Notes under the pieces: model-generated
Database searches by the model: none
What the model was told of the DNA's origin: nothing
What the model saw: only the letters and a program-made list of their open reading frames with translations
Shown here: one piece after another, positions 42,211 through 51,957 of the stretch
How the letters are laid out: every line of letters starts with the position of its first letter
Position numbering within the stretch: position 1 is the stretch's first letter
Source of the DNA: an uncultured Saprospiraceae bacterium
GTDB lineage: Bacteria; Bacteroidota; Bacteroidia; Chitinophagales; Saprospiraceae
Assembly: GCA_937139495.1 (NCBI GenBank)
Contig: CAKZQC010000025.1
Location: 62,001 to 126,000, forward strand
DNA: 64,000 bases
Reading direction: 5' to 3'
Made by a program: the position numbers and the translations under genes

Positions 42211-45072
42211 ATGATCATACAATTTGGATTAGAACTGACCGAAAGAAGTTATCCCGAACAAATCAATAGCCCCGAACCTATCGAGCAAATATTGGGACTC
42301 AATGGGCTGTTGCAATACTTAGAACGTCATTTGGGAATCAGTTACCCTGACCGCAATGATTATTTGCGTCAAGAGCAATATCGACAGCTTTTGGAAGCTT
42401 ATTTGGAGAAAGAACCAACGGCTTTTTTTGCTCGTTCTTTTGAGGCTGATGCAATAGCTACAGCCAACGCACTGTTGGAGCGTCGCGATGAATTGTATTT
42501 GGCAGATTGGGATTTTGTGATAGATGAAGAAATGCCGCCTCGCTTGGCAATGTTTGCCGAAGTAGAGCAGATGCTACAGGCAGGCGAACCAACCCATTTA
42601 TACGACGGCTTTGCAGAGCGATTTGTCAAGATGAAATATTGGTTGACCAAATTGCCTGTTCCTGTCCAGAAAATATACCTCAACGAGCCACGTAATTTTT
42701 TGCCACATTACTTGCAAGACCTTTGGTCAATTTTGGAAAGTATGGGCGTTACGATTATAGATGCTGTGCCTTTGGCTATTGCTGAAAACGAAAGCGATTT
42801 GACGAATTTTCAGGCGGCATTGCAGAAGCAAGCCTACGAAAAAAAACGTGTACAAGCAGATGGATCTTTGATTATTATCAAAGCTAAAAGAGAAACCTAC
42901 CTTTCGGAATATTTGGCTAAACTATTGGCAAAAAACAAAACATTTCGTCCGCTTTGCTTGATTCCAAGCAAGAACAGAGCATTGGACAACAGTCTAGTAG
43001 AAGAAGGTTTGCCGAGCTTTGGTATTTTGTCGGCTTCTACGGCACGACCTACGTTGCAGATTATCAAACTAGTCAGTACTTTCCTTTGGAAACCGATTAA
43101 TCCCTACAAAATATTAGAATTTGTTTCATTGCCCATTTCGCCTATTCACTCTAAGTTGGCTCGACAGATAGCCAAAGTCATGGCAGAAAAACCTGGACTA
43201 AACAGTGGCAGTTGGCGACGTATGGTGGCAGAGTTTTTTGGTTATTACGAAGCAGAAATAGAACGGAATCCCGAACGGAAACAAGAACTAGAAAAACAAG
43301 AAAAAGAAACTAGAAGACAGTTCAATCAATGGTTCAATAGAAGGCGATATGATACCAATAAAGCGGTACCGCAGAGCGAAGTAATTGACCTTTTTGAAGG
43401 CGTTTTGGTTTGGGCAGAAGCCCAATTGGAAGACACTAAAAAAGAATTGGACAAAGTCCAAAAAAAGATAGACAATGAGTCGATTCCACAGCAGGAAATT
43501 GACCAATATCAAGATACGAAAGAAGATTTGACCAAAAGGCAACAAGCCTTGTCGAGTCTGTTTGAGCAAGCTCGAAAACTGATACAAATATTAGAGGCAT
43601 TGCCAGAAGGCGATAACTTCCTGACGTACTTGCGACTAGAGCGTTTGGTGCGCACGATTAACGAACCTGCTACAATGCGTTTTCGCAAAACAGAAGCAGG
43701 GCATTTGCCTTTTGTACATCAAGAAAGTGCTATTGTAAGGCGAGTGCCACAAGTGTTGTGGTGGAATTTTGTGGACAATACGAGTAGCAACAGTTTTTCG
43801 AAGTGGTATCCTAATGAACAGCAATATTTAACTAAATTAGACGTACTATTGACCGCTCCAGCGTTGCAGAACAGCTGTGCTCTTTGGCAACGAATGCAGG
43901 GCGTATTGCAATGTCAAGAACGCTTAATATTGGTTTGTCCGCAGTATATAGAAGGTCGAGAACAGTTGCCACACCCGCTTTGGGGCGACCTCGCTGCTGC
44001 ATTGGGCGAAGATAATTTGGAAGCGATTACCGTTGATTTGGACAAGCAAACCAATCTTGATTATTTGGCAACTTATTTTGATTTGCCTACTTTTCAGCAA
44101 TTGCAAACGGTTGCTTTTGAGAAACCAAAGCCTTATTTGCCGTTGTTGGCACAACAGACGACCAAGGAGCGCAGCCACGAGTCGTTCACGAGCCTCAATA
44201 GCTTATTGTATTATCCTTATCAATGGGTATTTCGCTATCAGGCGGATTTCAATCGCTCTTCGATATTGAGTATCAGCAAGGAAAATAGACTCAAAGGCAA
44301 TTTGGCACACAAGACATTTGAGCAGTTATTCAAAGCAATTATCGAAGCGAATAATGAGCATTGGAATAAAGAAAAAATAGAAGATTGGGTGGCAGAATAT
44401 ATACCTGGATTGCTCGAAAGAGAAGGGGCGGTACTCCTGCTGTATGGATTAGAACCACAGCGTTTGGGTTTCATTCAGACGGTGCAGCAAGCTGCTTGGG
44501 CATTGATCTCGATGATACAATCGAATGGCTGGAAAATAGCAGCGACCGAACAACTCGTAGAAGGTAAATTACTCAACCAAAACCTTCGTGGTTTTGTTGA
44601 TTTGGTAGTGCAGCGAGGTAGCGAAAAAGCGATTATTGACCTGAAATGGCAAGGAGCTACCTACCGCAAAAATAATTACAAAAATAAAGAAGATTTGCAA
44701 TTGGTGATTTACTCCAAACTACTGGACAATACAACAGAATGGGCGCATACGGCTTATTTTATTATTAAGGATAGTAAGATGATTGCCCGTAATAGTTTGG
44801 CGTTCAAAGAGGCTGAGGTAGCTGCCAACGAAGATTATACGTTTCAAGAGATTCATCAAGAAATCTGGAATCAACTCTGCAAAACTTATACGTGGCGAAT
44901 GGAGCAGCTGGAAGCTGGAAAAATAGAAGTGCGTACCGAATATACTTGCGATGCGCTAGAAGATGACCAACGAGAAACGATGGATCCTGCTGAGTTGATG
45001 GCATTGTTGGAAATGAAAAACGAAAATGCTCGATACGATGATTATAGAGTCTTGATTAATTTGATGGAGTAG
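42211..45072 (+). CDS. PD-(D/E)XK nuclease family protein, RecB/AddB-like, 953 aa
   Basis: A large DNA-processing protein. Its C-terminal nuclease domain contains RLKGNLAHKTFEQLFKAI, then FVDLVVQ with Asp797 and IIDLKWQG with Asp810 and Lys812, the D...(D/E)xK active site. Residues 70-95 (FFARSFEADAIATANALLER) match the N-terminal region of a known family of about 900-residue RecB-like nucleases. Residues 400-480 contain a long coiled coil (AQLEDTKKELDKVQKKIDNE). I see no Walker motif and no helicase gene next to it, unlike AddAB/RecBCD. It may act in recombination repair or defence, and its partner may be elsewhere in the chromosome. Confidence 0.82.
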   Translation: MIIQFGLELTERSYPEQINSPEPIEQILGLNGLLQYLERHLGISYPDRNDYLRQEQYRQLLEAYLEKEPTAFFARSFEADAIATANALLERRDELYLADWDFVIDEEMPPRLAMFAEVEQMLQAGEPTHLYDGFAERFVKMKYWLTKLPVPVQKIYLNEPRNFLPHYLQDLWSILESMGVTIIDAVPLAIAENESDLTNFQAALQKQAYEKKRVQADGSLIIIKAKRETYLSEYLAKLLAKNKTFRPLCLIPSKNRALDNSLVEEGLPSFGILSASTARPTLQIIKLVSTFLWKPINPYKILEFVSLPISPIHSKLARQIAKVMAEKPGLNSGSWRRMVAEFFGYYEAEIERNPERKQELEKQEKETRRQFNQWFNRRRYDTNKAVPQSEVIDLFEGVLVWAEAQLEDTKKELDKVQKKIDNESIPQQEIDQYQDTKEDLTKRQQALSSLFEQARKLIQILEALPEGDNFLTYLRLERLVRTINEPATMRFRKTEAGHLPFVHQESAIVRRVPQVLWWNFVDNTSSNSFSKWYPNEQQYLTKLDVLLTAPALQNSCALWQRMQGVLQCQERLILVCPQYIEGREQLPHPLWGDLAAALGEDNLEAITVDLDKQTNLDYLATYFDLPTFQQLQTVAFEKPKPYLPLLAQQTTKERSHESFTSLNSLLYYPYQWVFRYQADFNRSSILSISKENRLKGNLAHKTFEQLFKAIIEANNEHWNKEKIEDWVAEYIPGLLEREGAVLLLYGLEPQRLGFIQTVQQAAWALISMIQSNGWKIAATEQLVEGKLLNQNLRGFVDLVVQRGSEKAIIDLKWQGATYRKNNYKNKEDLQLVIYSKLLDNTTEWAHTAYFIIKDSKMIARNSLAFKEAEVAANEDYTFQEIHQEIWNQLCKTYTWRMEQLEAGKIEVRTEYTCDALEDDQRETMDPAELMALLEMKNENARYDDYRVLINLME

Positions 45073-45348
45073 GGTAATAGATAGCTAGATTCTAGACGGC
45101 TTTGCTGTGAAATTTTTACATTTTTCTAGCTGGAGCGTGAATAGTCGAATGTCTGAAGTCTAAAGTTTGTTTCAATTAAGGGTGTTTGTATCTAAAAAAG
45201 CAATTGTTTTTTGTTTCTAATAGATAAAGTTGATGTGTGTGTGAAAGTATCTATCTATAATATATAGCTGCTTTTGCAACATTTAGCCCTTATAATTGGT
45301 ATTTTAGTGGAGTAAACTATTATTCACTAAATCCTATCAGAAATAACT

Positions 45349-46803
45349 ATGGCTAAGAAAATAATAACCACCACAGGTGGTGCGAATATACCCAACAATC
45401 AAAAATCGTTGACCGCTGGACCTAGAGGACCTGTTTTGATGCAAGATTATCAACTACTTGAAAAATTGGCTCACCAAAATAGAGAGCGTATTCCAGAGCG
45501 TGTTGTTCATGCCAAAGGCTGGGGAGCGATGGGTACATTCACGGTGACGCACGATATTACGAAATATACTAGAGCCAAATTGTTTTCAGAGATTGGAAAA
45601 CAAACCCCTATTTTGAGTCGTTTTTCGACGGTAGCAGGCGAGGCTGGTGCCTCAGATACCGAACGTGATGTACGTGGGTTTTCGGTCAAGTTCTATACAG
45701 AAGAAGGTAATTGGGATATGGTGGGAAATAATACGCCCGTATTTTTTGTGAGAGATGCGTACAAGTTTCCAGACTTCATTCATACTCAAAAAAGACACCC
45801 CAAAACAAACTTGCGTTCCAATGAAGCTCAGTGGGATTTTTGGTCGCTAGTACCTGAATCGTTACACCAAGTAACCATATTAATGTCGGATAGAGGTTTG
45901 CCGACTACGCCCATGCACATGAACGGCTATGGCTCGCATACATTTGCTTTTTGGAACAACGATGGTGAACGCTTTTGGGTCAAATTCCATTTCAAAACAC
46001 AGCAAGGGCACGCCCACTACACGAATACAGAAGCAGCAACAATAACAGGACAAACGAGAGAAAAATATCAAGAAGAACTTTTTGGAGCAATCGAAAAAGG
46101 CGATTTCCCAAAGTGGACACTCAAAGTACAGGTAATGCCAGAAGCAGATGCCGAAAAAGTACCTTACAATCCATTCGATGTAACCAGAGTTTGGCCACAT
46201 GCCGATTATCCACTGATAGAAGTGGGAGAGTTAGAACTCAACGAAAATCCAGAAAATTACTTTCAGTATATCGAAAATGCGGCTTATTCGCCGTCTAATA
46301 TTGTAGCAGGAATCGGCTTTTCGCCTGATAAAATGTTGCAAGCTCGTGTTTTCTCTTATGCCGATGCACATCGTTATCGTTTAGGGACGCACTATGAGGC
46401 ATTGCCAGCCAATGCCCCTAAAAATGCTACGGTGCAGCATTATCACAAAGATGGAGCCATGCGTTTCTTTCAGAATGACAGCGGCACGCCAGATGCTTAT
46501 TATGAGCCAAATAGCAAAGATGGACCTGTCGAAGATCCTTCTGTGATGGAGCCGCCTATGAAAATAAGCGGCGATGTGAGTCGTTATGAAGATCAAGACG
46601 AAGTGGGAAATTACCAGCAACCTGGAGATCTATTCCGTCTATTCAATGACGAACAAAAAGAACGTTTGTTTGGCAATATAGCAGCAGCTATGGAAGGCGT
46701 TTCGCAAGAAGTAATCGACCGCCAAATGGTGCATTTCGAAAAAGCAGACCCAGCTTACGCCGCAGGTGTTAAGCGTCACTTGAAGGCTACTAAGAATAAA
46801 TAA
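45349..46803 (+). CDS. katA: Haem catalase (monofunctional)
   Basis: The enzyme converts hydrogen peroxide to water and oxygen. Key residues are visible: catalytic His54 in [12 protein letters not shown], the Asn in [13 protein letters not shown], and the haem-ligand Tyr in [15 protein letters not shown]. Family blocks [20 protein letters not shown] and [14 protein letters not shown] are intact. Length 484 places it with small-subunit catalases. An ankyrin-repeat gene follows at 65 bases beyond its terminator, an arrangement known from Pseudomonas katB-ankB. oxyR lies 41 kb away in the same window and may control it; I saw no clear OxyR site. Confidence 0.96.
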   Translation: MAKKIITTTGGANIPNNQKSLTAGPRGPVLMQDYQLLEKLAHQNRERIPERVVHAKGWGAMGTFTVTHDITKYTRAKLFSEIGKQTPILSRFSTVAGEAGASDTERDVRGFSVKFYTEEGNWDMVGNNTPVFFVRDAYKFPDFIHTQKRHPKTNLRSNEAQWDFWSLVPESLHQVTILMSDRGLPTTPMHMNGYGSHTFAFWNNDGERFWVKFHFKTQQGHAHYTNTEAATITGQTREKYQEELFGAIEKGDFPKWTLKVQVMPEADAEKVPYNPFDVTRVWPHADYPLIEVGELELNENPENYFQYIENAAYSPSNIVAGIGFSPDKMLQARVFSYADAHRYRLGTHYEALPANAPKNATVQHYHKDGAMRFFQNDSGTPDAYYEPNSKDGPVEDPSVMEPPMKISGDVSRYEDQDEVGNYQQPGDLFRLFNDEQKERLFGNIAAAMEGVSQEVIDRQMVHFEKADPAYAAGVKRHLKATKNK

Positions 46804-46813
46804 ATTGCAAAAA

Positions 46814-46854
46814 TTATAAATAGAGGCGTAGTAGTCCTACGTCTCTATTTTTTC
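46814..46854 (+). terminator. Terminator after katA
   Basis: AATAGAGGCGTAG / CTACGTCTCTATT around TAGTC (one G-U type mismatch), then six T. Confidence 0.75.
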
Positions 46855-46868
46855 ATAAAAAAATACAA

Positions 46869-47345
46869 ATGAACGATATATTTCACGCCTGTCGAGTAGG
46901 TGACCTAACACTATTGCACCAGCTTGTAGCACAACGTCCAGAATTAGTTAATGAAGTAAGCCCTAAGGGCTATCCACCGTTGGTGTTGGCTACGTACAGC
47001 GACCAACTCGAAATAGCTACTTATCTGCTAGACCATGAAGCTAATGTCGATTTGAGAGATGCGTCTGGCAACACGGCATTGATGGGAGCTGTTTTTAAGC
47101 GACTAGAAAAACAAATTACGCTATTGCTACAGAACGGAGCTGATACCAATATGCAGAACCATAATGGTGCTACTGCTTTGACGTATGCGGCTACTTTTGG
47201 CAATAAAGAAATTACACAACAGTTATTGTTGGCAGGAGCCAATCCTGCATTGGCAGATGTTAGAGAGTTGACACCATTGGCACACGCTCGCAATCAAGGC
47301 AATAAAGAGGTCGTAGAATTGCTGGAAGCATACGAAAATCAATAA
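46869..47345 (+). CDS. Ankyrin-repeat protein next to catalase
   Basis: The 158-residue protein consists of four to five ankyrin repeats and little else, for example LVLATYSDQLEIATYLLDHE, then NVDLRDASGNTALMGAVFKR, NGADTNMQNHNGATALTYAA and ITQQLLLAGANPALADVREL. Such repeats bind other proteins. The family relation to AnkB, which in Pseudomonas is needed for full catalase activity, rests on position (directly after katA) and design, not on demonstrated homology. The terminator between the genes suggests separate or partly read-through expression. It converges on the McrC-like gene with only three bases between stops. Confidence 0.85.
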   Translation: MNDIFHACRVGDLTLLHQLVAQRPELVNEVSPKGYPPLVLATYSDQLEIATYLLDHEANVDLRDASGNTALMGAVFKRLEKQITLLLQNGADTNMQNHNGATALTYAATFGNKEITQQLLLAGANPALADVRELTPLAHARNQGNKEVVELLEAYENQ

Positions 47346-47348
47346 GCA

Positions 47349-48587
47349 TTATTCCAGTGCTAACGCTTGCCAAATGGTGTTGGCTATCTGTGTGCTGAGT
47401 TGTCCTTTTGGGTCAATAATAGGGATAAATACCAACTCACATTGATGAGGTTGTGCTTGTCCTGCTACCCACAGGGGAGCGGAAAAAGTGCCTGCTTGTT
47501 GTTTGCCCCAGCCAAATACATCAGGATAAATGAGCAAACTTTTAGTAGCTTCGAAATTATGGTTGTACGCATAGATTTGACGTAAATCTTCATCAGAAGG
47601 CTGCGGTTTTTGGAGTACTTTCCACTTGGTGTCAAGTATGTAGTTTTGCTTTCCTTTTTGTATCCAAATATCAGGGCGGAGCTTTTTTTGCTGCCAAAAA
47701 GTACGGCTGTGTTGAAAGTGTATTTGGCAGCCTGCTGGCAAATGTTGTGTCAACTGTTGTCCAATCCATTGTTCAAACAATTGATTCATATCAAAGACCA
47801 ATGCCAATAAAGCAAACTGTCCTGCTCGCAAGCTTGGGCGGTGCTGCCGAATAATCATTTTGGATAGCTGCAACGGAAAATAATAAGGATGCGTCGGCGA
47901 ATAATCGGGCAATTGTTCTAGTAGTGTCTCCGAAATATAGCCTTTGGATTGTTTGGGGAATTGCTGTATCAAATACTGAATACGATGCTGCAAGGAAGCT
48001 TTGTTTGCCCAAGGGGCAATAATCTTTAATGCTGCCAAAATAACTTGATGGCTCGTACTTTGGTAGCTGTACTGTTGACTAATAGTAGCTACTTTTGTCG
48101 ATAATTGTGCTTGTTGCTTTATTTGCTTCGCAAAGTTAATTCTGCCTTTCCATGTAGGGCTATTTTGAGCTACTTGTTGGTAGTTTTTTTGTAGTCCTTG
48201 TCGGAAAAGCTGCTCTACAGACTGCACCAATATATCTATATACCAATGTAGCAATGAGCCGTTTTCGAGTTGAAGCGGTGCTATCGTTTGTGTTGCCGTA
48301 GGCAATACTTGGCATTGATGAAGCAAGTCCAATAAGAATTGTTGCCAATATTGAGGACTGTCGTACTGGTCCGTTTTGGGCAGTATCTCAATCGTCAAGT
48401 TACCGACTTGCAGTACGCCTACATATTGTTTGAATTTGACACCTTGGTGTACTAAACTAAAATATCTTTGCCCTGCTTGCTCTTGATATTGACTCAATAT
48501 ATTGAGGTGTTCTTGCCGAAAAAGCAATTTATCTATTCGCAACACTTGATGCTCGAATACTTGTAAGTAAGCAGGATTAGATAGCAT
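47349..48587 (-). CDS. McrC-like protein (5-methylcytosine-specific restriction system family)
   Basis: The 412-residue protein has the McrC layout: an N-terminal DUF-like region (LRIDKLLFRQEHLNILSQYQ) and a C-terminal PD-(D/E)XK fold, KLRPDIWIQKGKQNYILDTK, with Asp, then DTKWK giving the D...DxK active site, and EDLRQIYAYNHNF after it. McrC normally works with the GTPase McrB to cut DNA with modified cytosines. No McrB-type AAA+ GTPase gene is next to it; the adjacent gene on the same strand is a DUF1295 protein. It could be a remnant, partner with a distant McrB, or belong to another McrC-containing system. Confidence 0.85.
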   Translation of the reverse strand: MLSNPAYLQVFEHQVLRIDKLLFRQEHLNILSQYQEQAGQRYFSLVHQGVKFKQYVGVLQVGNLTIEILPKTDQYDSPQYWQQFLLDLLHQCQVLPTATQTIAPLQLENGSLLHWYIDILVQSVEQLFRQGLQKNYQQVAQNSPTWKGRINFAKQIKQQAQLSTKVATISQQYSYQSTSHQVILAALKIIAPWANKASLQHRIQYLIQQFPKQSKGYISETLLEQLPDYSPTHPYYFPLQLSKMIIRQHRPSLRAGQFALLALVFDMNQLFEQWIGQQLTQHLPAGCQIHFQHSRTFWQQKKLRPDIWIQKGKQNYILDTKWKVLQKPQPSDEDLRQIYAYNHNFEATKSLLIYPDVFGWGKQQAGTFSAPLWVAGQAQPHQCELVFIPIIDPKGQLSTQIANTIWQALALE

Positions 48588-48591
48588 GATT

Positions 48592-49512
48592 TTACCATTT
48601 TAGGAAAGGAACAAAGCGGCTCACTTTCTTTTGATACTCTTTATATTTGGGATATTTTTCGGCAGAAATCTTTTCCGAAAAATCAGAACTTCCCTTAAAT
48701 AGAATGACTAATAGCAAACAGCCTGCAATACTCCAATTGAGCCAACTGCCTGTAGCAATAACACTGAAAAGATAAAATACAATCCAGATGGCTTGTTCCG
48801 CAGCGTAATTGGGGTGACGGACTACGCCCCACAATCCTGTACGAATAAACCCATCGCTGTACTCGCCCAATGGCTCGTTATTGTTGATGCGACGATACTT
48901 TTCGTTCTGATAAACCCATTGCTGCTGGTCGGCTATGTATTCTATGGCGACTAAGCCGACAAAAATAACGGCTAACAAGTAATCTGCCCAAATTAATCCT
49001 TCTGGAGCATTGGCGTTGAGCCCTGTCAAGACAGGCAATGTAAATAGATAGATAAGAGCATGCTGATACAAACAGATAAAAAATAGATTGAACAGTAGCC
49101 AAGCAATAGGATTTTTGAAAGCGGGATTTTGACGCAATATTTCCCAACGATAATCTTCTTCTCCTTTCCAAAACCGTAAGGTATAAGCACCTCTTCGAGC
49201 AAAGTTGTATGTCAATCGAGCACCCCAAATAGTAACCAAGACCGACATGAGCATCATGCGAGGATCCATGCCACCTTGTATAGCAATATACCAACTATAG
49301 ACAATAGGGACAATACTCCAGAGTTTATCTACTTGGCTGTTGTTCTTGGTGATTTGACCAACCACAAAACAATACATGGCTACTCCAAAAGCAATCCACG
49401 CACTTCCTTGAAGCAATTCGAGTTGCAGCTCAGAAAGAGCGGTACCATAAGTAAACGAAAAATAAGGAACGACAATAATCGTGAAGATGAGTATCAGTGC
49501 TATACCAAGCAT
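48592..49512 (-). CDS. DUF1295 family membrane protein
   Basis: The 306-residue protein has eight or so hydrophobic segments. The C-terminal third, NYAAEQAIWIVFYLFSV, then SSDFSEKISAEKYPKYKEYQ and KKVSRFVPF, together with LWGVVRHPNYAAEQ, is the DUF1295/steroid 5-alpha-reductase-like signature; HPNY is the likely cofactor motif. Members may act as reductases or methyltransferases on lipids or isoprenoids; substrate unknown. Its stop is five bases from the start of the McrC-like gene on the same strand, so they are co-transcribed, though a functional link is not evident. Confidence 0.85.
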   Translation of the reverse strand: MLGIALILIFTIIVVPYFSFTYGTALSELQLELLQGSAWIAFGVAMYCFVVGQITKNNSQVDKLWSIVPIVYSWYIAIQGGMDPRMMLMSVLVTIWGARLTYNFARRGAYTLRFWKGEEDYRWEILRQNPAFKNPIAWLLFNLFFICLYQHALIYLFTLPVLTGLNANAPEGLIWADYLLAVIFVGLVAIEYIADQQQWVYQNEKYRRINNNEPLGEYSDGFIRTGLWGVVRHPNYAAEQAIWIVFYLFSVIATGSWLNWSIAGCLLLVILFKGSSDFSEKISAEKYPKYKEYQKKVSRFVPFLKW

Positions 49513-49555
49513 GAATTAGTGTTTTTGTGAAGATAGAACTTTTAGTGAACTACAA

Positions 49556-49593
49556 AAATAAAAAATGCTACTAGAGTTCTTCTAGTAGCATCG
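49556..49593 (-). terminator. Terminator of der
   Basis: ATGCTACTAGA / TCTAGTAGCAT around GTTCT. On the minus strand six T follow. It lies 207 bases after the der stop. Confidence 0.75.
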
Positions 49594-49682
49594 AAATATT
49601 TATGTCAAAAAGGATTTTCCTTTTTTATTTCTTAGAAATATAACCTCTAGTGAAGCAGGTTTTTCAAGGGTTTGAGTAGAGG

Positions 49683-49730
49683 CTATTGTAGGAACTCTAG
49701 CTTCTAGTATCTAACAGCAAAGCAATCTTG
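49683..49730. repeat. Dispersed intergenic repeat, copy 2
   Basis: CTATTGTAGGAACTCTAG, then CTTCTAGTATCTAACAGC and AAAGCAATCTTG. Closely similar to 259-304 and partly to 5064-5094. Confidence 0.55.
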
Positions 49731-49799
49731 CTAAAAGCAACGCTGACTTGCATTCTTACCCCCAAAATTATGCTATCTGAAAAGTGTACATTTCCTTTT

Positions 49800-51104
49800 T
49801 TATTTTTGTCTAAAGAACAGCGCAATAGGTGTTCCTGTGAAGTTGAATTCTTCTCTAAAGCGATTCTCTAAGTAGTTTTTGTACGGCTCTTTTATCTGCT
49901 TTGGGTGATTGCAAAACAATACAAAAGCAGGATACGGTGTGTGTATCTGTGTCGCGTACTTGATACTAATAAAGTTACCACGGTAAGTTGGTGGTGGATT
50001 CTGAGCAATGACATCTTGCACAAAGTTGTTGAGGCGAGAGGTACTGATACGAGTAGAACGGTGATTGTGAACCTCCATGGCTACTTCGATAGCACGGAAA
50101 AGACGTTGCTTCTCTAGCACCGAAATAAATACAACAGGTACATCAGAAAAAGGAGCTAAACGAGCTTTAATTTTTTCTTCAAAATCTTTAGCTGTGTTGG
50201 TCTCTTTATTTTCGACCAAATCCCATTTGTTGACCAATACAACAACACCTTTGTTATTCTTGACCGCTAGGCGGAATATATTTAAGTCTTGCCCTTCGAC
50301 ACCAGTGGTGGCGTCAAGCATCAAGATACAAACATCAGCGGACTCAATAGCACGTAAGGCACGCAACACAGAGTAGAACTCCAAATCTTCTCGTACGTTC
50401 TTCTTCTTACGTAGTCCAGCAGTATCAATGAGCATAAACTCTTTGCCGAACTTACTATATTTGGCATGGACGGCATCTCTGGTAGTCCCTGCAACATCGG
50501 TCACGATACTTCTATTTTCGTCAAGCAAGGCATTGACCAAAGATGATTTTCCTGCGTTGGGTCTGCCAATAATAGCAAACTTAGGCAAATCTTCCTCAAA
50601 GACCTCGGCATCAGGAAGCAGACGAATAACTTCGTCTAGCAAATCGCCTGTACCACTTCCAGAAGAAGAAGAAACAGGGAACATTTCCTCATAGCCCAAT
50701 GTCCAAAATTCGTGTGCATCTAGGTGACGAGCACTGTTATCGACTTTGTTGACGACTAGCAATACTTTTTTGCCTGAACGATGTAGCATTTCAGATACTT
50801 GGTCGTCCAGGTCGGTGATACCAGTGGCAACATCGACCATAAATATGATTACTTCGGCTTCGTCTATAGCGATGTGTACTTGCGAGCGAATAGCAGCAGC
50901 AAACGCATCTCCAGAGTCGCCAATAAATCCACCTGTGTCAATTAGTGTGAACGAACGACCATTCCATTCTACGGTTCCGTATTGGCGGTCACGAGTAACG
51001 CCACTGACATCGTCAATAATGGATTTACGCATACCAAGCATACGATTAAAAAAAGTAGATTTGCCCACATTCGGGCGACCTACGATAGCGACTAGATTAC
51101 TCAT
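49800..51104 (-). CDS. der: Ribosome-assembly GTPase Der (EngA)
   Basis: Der contains two tandem GTPase domains and helps assemble the 50S subunit. First domain: GRPNVGKSTFFNRM, DTGGF, NKVD. Second: GRPNAGKSSLVNAL, DTAGLR, NKWD. A C-terminal KH-like domain ends in FNFTGTPIALFFR. Length 434 is normal. It stands alone with a terminator about 200 bases downstream; the unusual 3' region contains a dispersed repeat copy. Confidence 0.95.
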   Translation of the reverse strand: MSNLVAIVGRPNVGKSTFFNRMLGMRKSIIDDVSGVTRDRQYGTVEWNGRSFTLIDTGGFIGDSGDAFAAAIRSQVHIAIDEAEVIIFMVDVATGITDLDDQVSEMLHRSGKKVLLVVNKVDNSARHLDAHEFWTLGYEEMFPVSSSSGSGTGDLLDEVIRLLPDAEVFEEDLPKFAIIGRPNAGKSSLVNALLDENRSIVTDVAGTTRDAVHAKYSKFGKEFMLIDTAGLRKKKNVREDLEFYSVLRALRAIESADVCILMLDATTGVEGQDLNIFRLAVKNNKGVVVLVNKWDLVENKETNTAKDFEEKIKARLAPFSDVPVVFISVLEKQRLFRAIEVAMEVHNHRSTRISTSRLNNFVQDVIAQNPPPTYRGNFISIKYATQIHTPYPAFVLFCNHPKQIKEPYKNYLENRFREEFNFTGTPIALFFRQK

Positions 51105-51282
51105 TTATATTTAATGTTTAATGTTGAGTTTTTACCGTCAACAGTAGATTTTATTTTAACGTCTATTATTTGTCTAGTTGTATTGATACTAGCAGTAAAA
51201 TGTCCTGATTAGGCGTACTATCTGTACGAAGTAGTATAGAATAATCAAGAAGGTACAATTGGACAACCAATAGGTATTAGAA

Positions 51283-51326
51283 ATTAAAAAAAAGCCATCT
51301 AACAAAGTGGTCAGATGGCTCTTTTA
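51283..51326 (-). terminator. Terminator of rplU-rpmA
   Basis: AGCCATCT / AGATGGCT around a 12-base loop. On the minus strand the stem is followed by eight T. Confidence 0.78.
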
Positions 51327-51353
51327 TGGTAGTTTTGGTTGAAAACGTACAAC

Positions 51354-51602
51354 TTATACAACGTGTATAAAAGTACGGCTTTTGTATCCTTTTTTGAACG
51401 TGACAACGCCATCTTTCAATGCGAAGATAGTATGGTCTTTGCCTAAACCTACCCCTAAACCTGGGTGAAATTTAGTACCACGTTGACGTACAATGATGTT
51501 TCCAGCGATTGCAGATTGTCCACCGAATAATTTCACACCAAGACGGTTGCTATTACTATCGCGGCCGTTATCTGTACTACCTACTCCTTTTTTGTGAGCC
51601 AT
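51354..51602 (-). CDS. rpmA: 50S ribosomal protein L27
   Basis: 82 residues. The start [20 protein letters not shown] and [20 protein letters not shown] are diagnostic. L27 reaches the peptidyl-transferase centre through its N-terminus. It is 49 bases downstream of rplU in the usual order and shares its promoter and terminator. Confidence 0.97.
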   Translation of the reverse strand: MAHKKGVGSTDNGRDSNSNRLGVKLFGGQSAIAGNIIVRQRGTKFHPGLGVGLGKDHTIFALKDGVVTFKKGYKSRTFIHVV

Positions 51603-51651
51603 GATTTCAGATTTTTAACACTTGATTTAAAAAAAAATTAACGGGGAAGCA

Positions 51652-51957
51652 TTATGCGATGCTGTCCACTTTGATTTTGGTGAATTGCTGACGGTGTCCA
51701 TTCTTGCGACGGTATCCTTTACGGCGTTTTTTCTTGAACACGATGACTTTGTCACCTTTTACTTGTTCAAGAACAGTCGTCTCCACTTGGGCAGCTAGGG
51801 TAGGAGTTCCTACCTGAATGTTGCCTTCTTGGGCTACGAGGAGTACTTTGTCGAAAGTAACTTTATCACCCTCAGCAGCGTCTAGGCGATGTACGAAGAT
51901 TTCTTGACCTTCACTCACCTTGAACTGTTGTCCATTGATTTCTACTATTGCGTACAT
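51652..51957 (-). CDS. rplU: 50S ribosomal protein L21
   Basis: 101 residues starting [20 protein letters not shown], with the conserved basic end [20 protein letters not shown]21 binds 23S rRNA in the early-assembling part of the 50S subunit. First gene of the rplU-rpmA operon, with a well-formed promoter at 52055-52085. Confidence 0.97.
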   Translation of the reverse strand: MYAIVEINGQQFKVSEGQEIFVHRLDAAEGDKVTFDKVLLVAQEGNIQVGTPTLAAQVETTVLEQVKGDKVIVFKKKRRKGYRRKNGHRQQFTKIKVDSIA

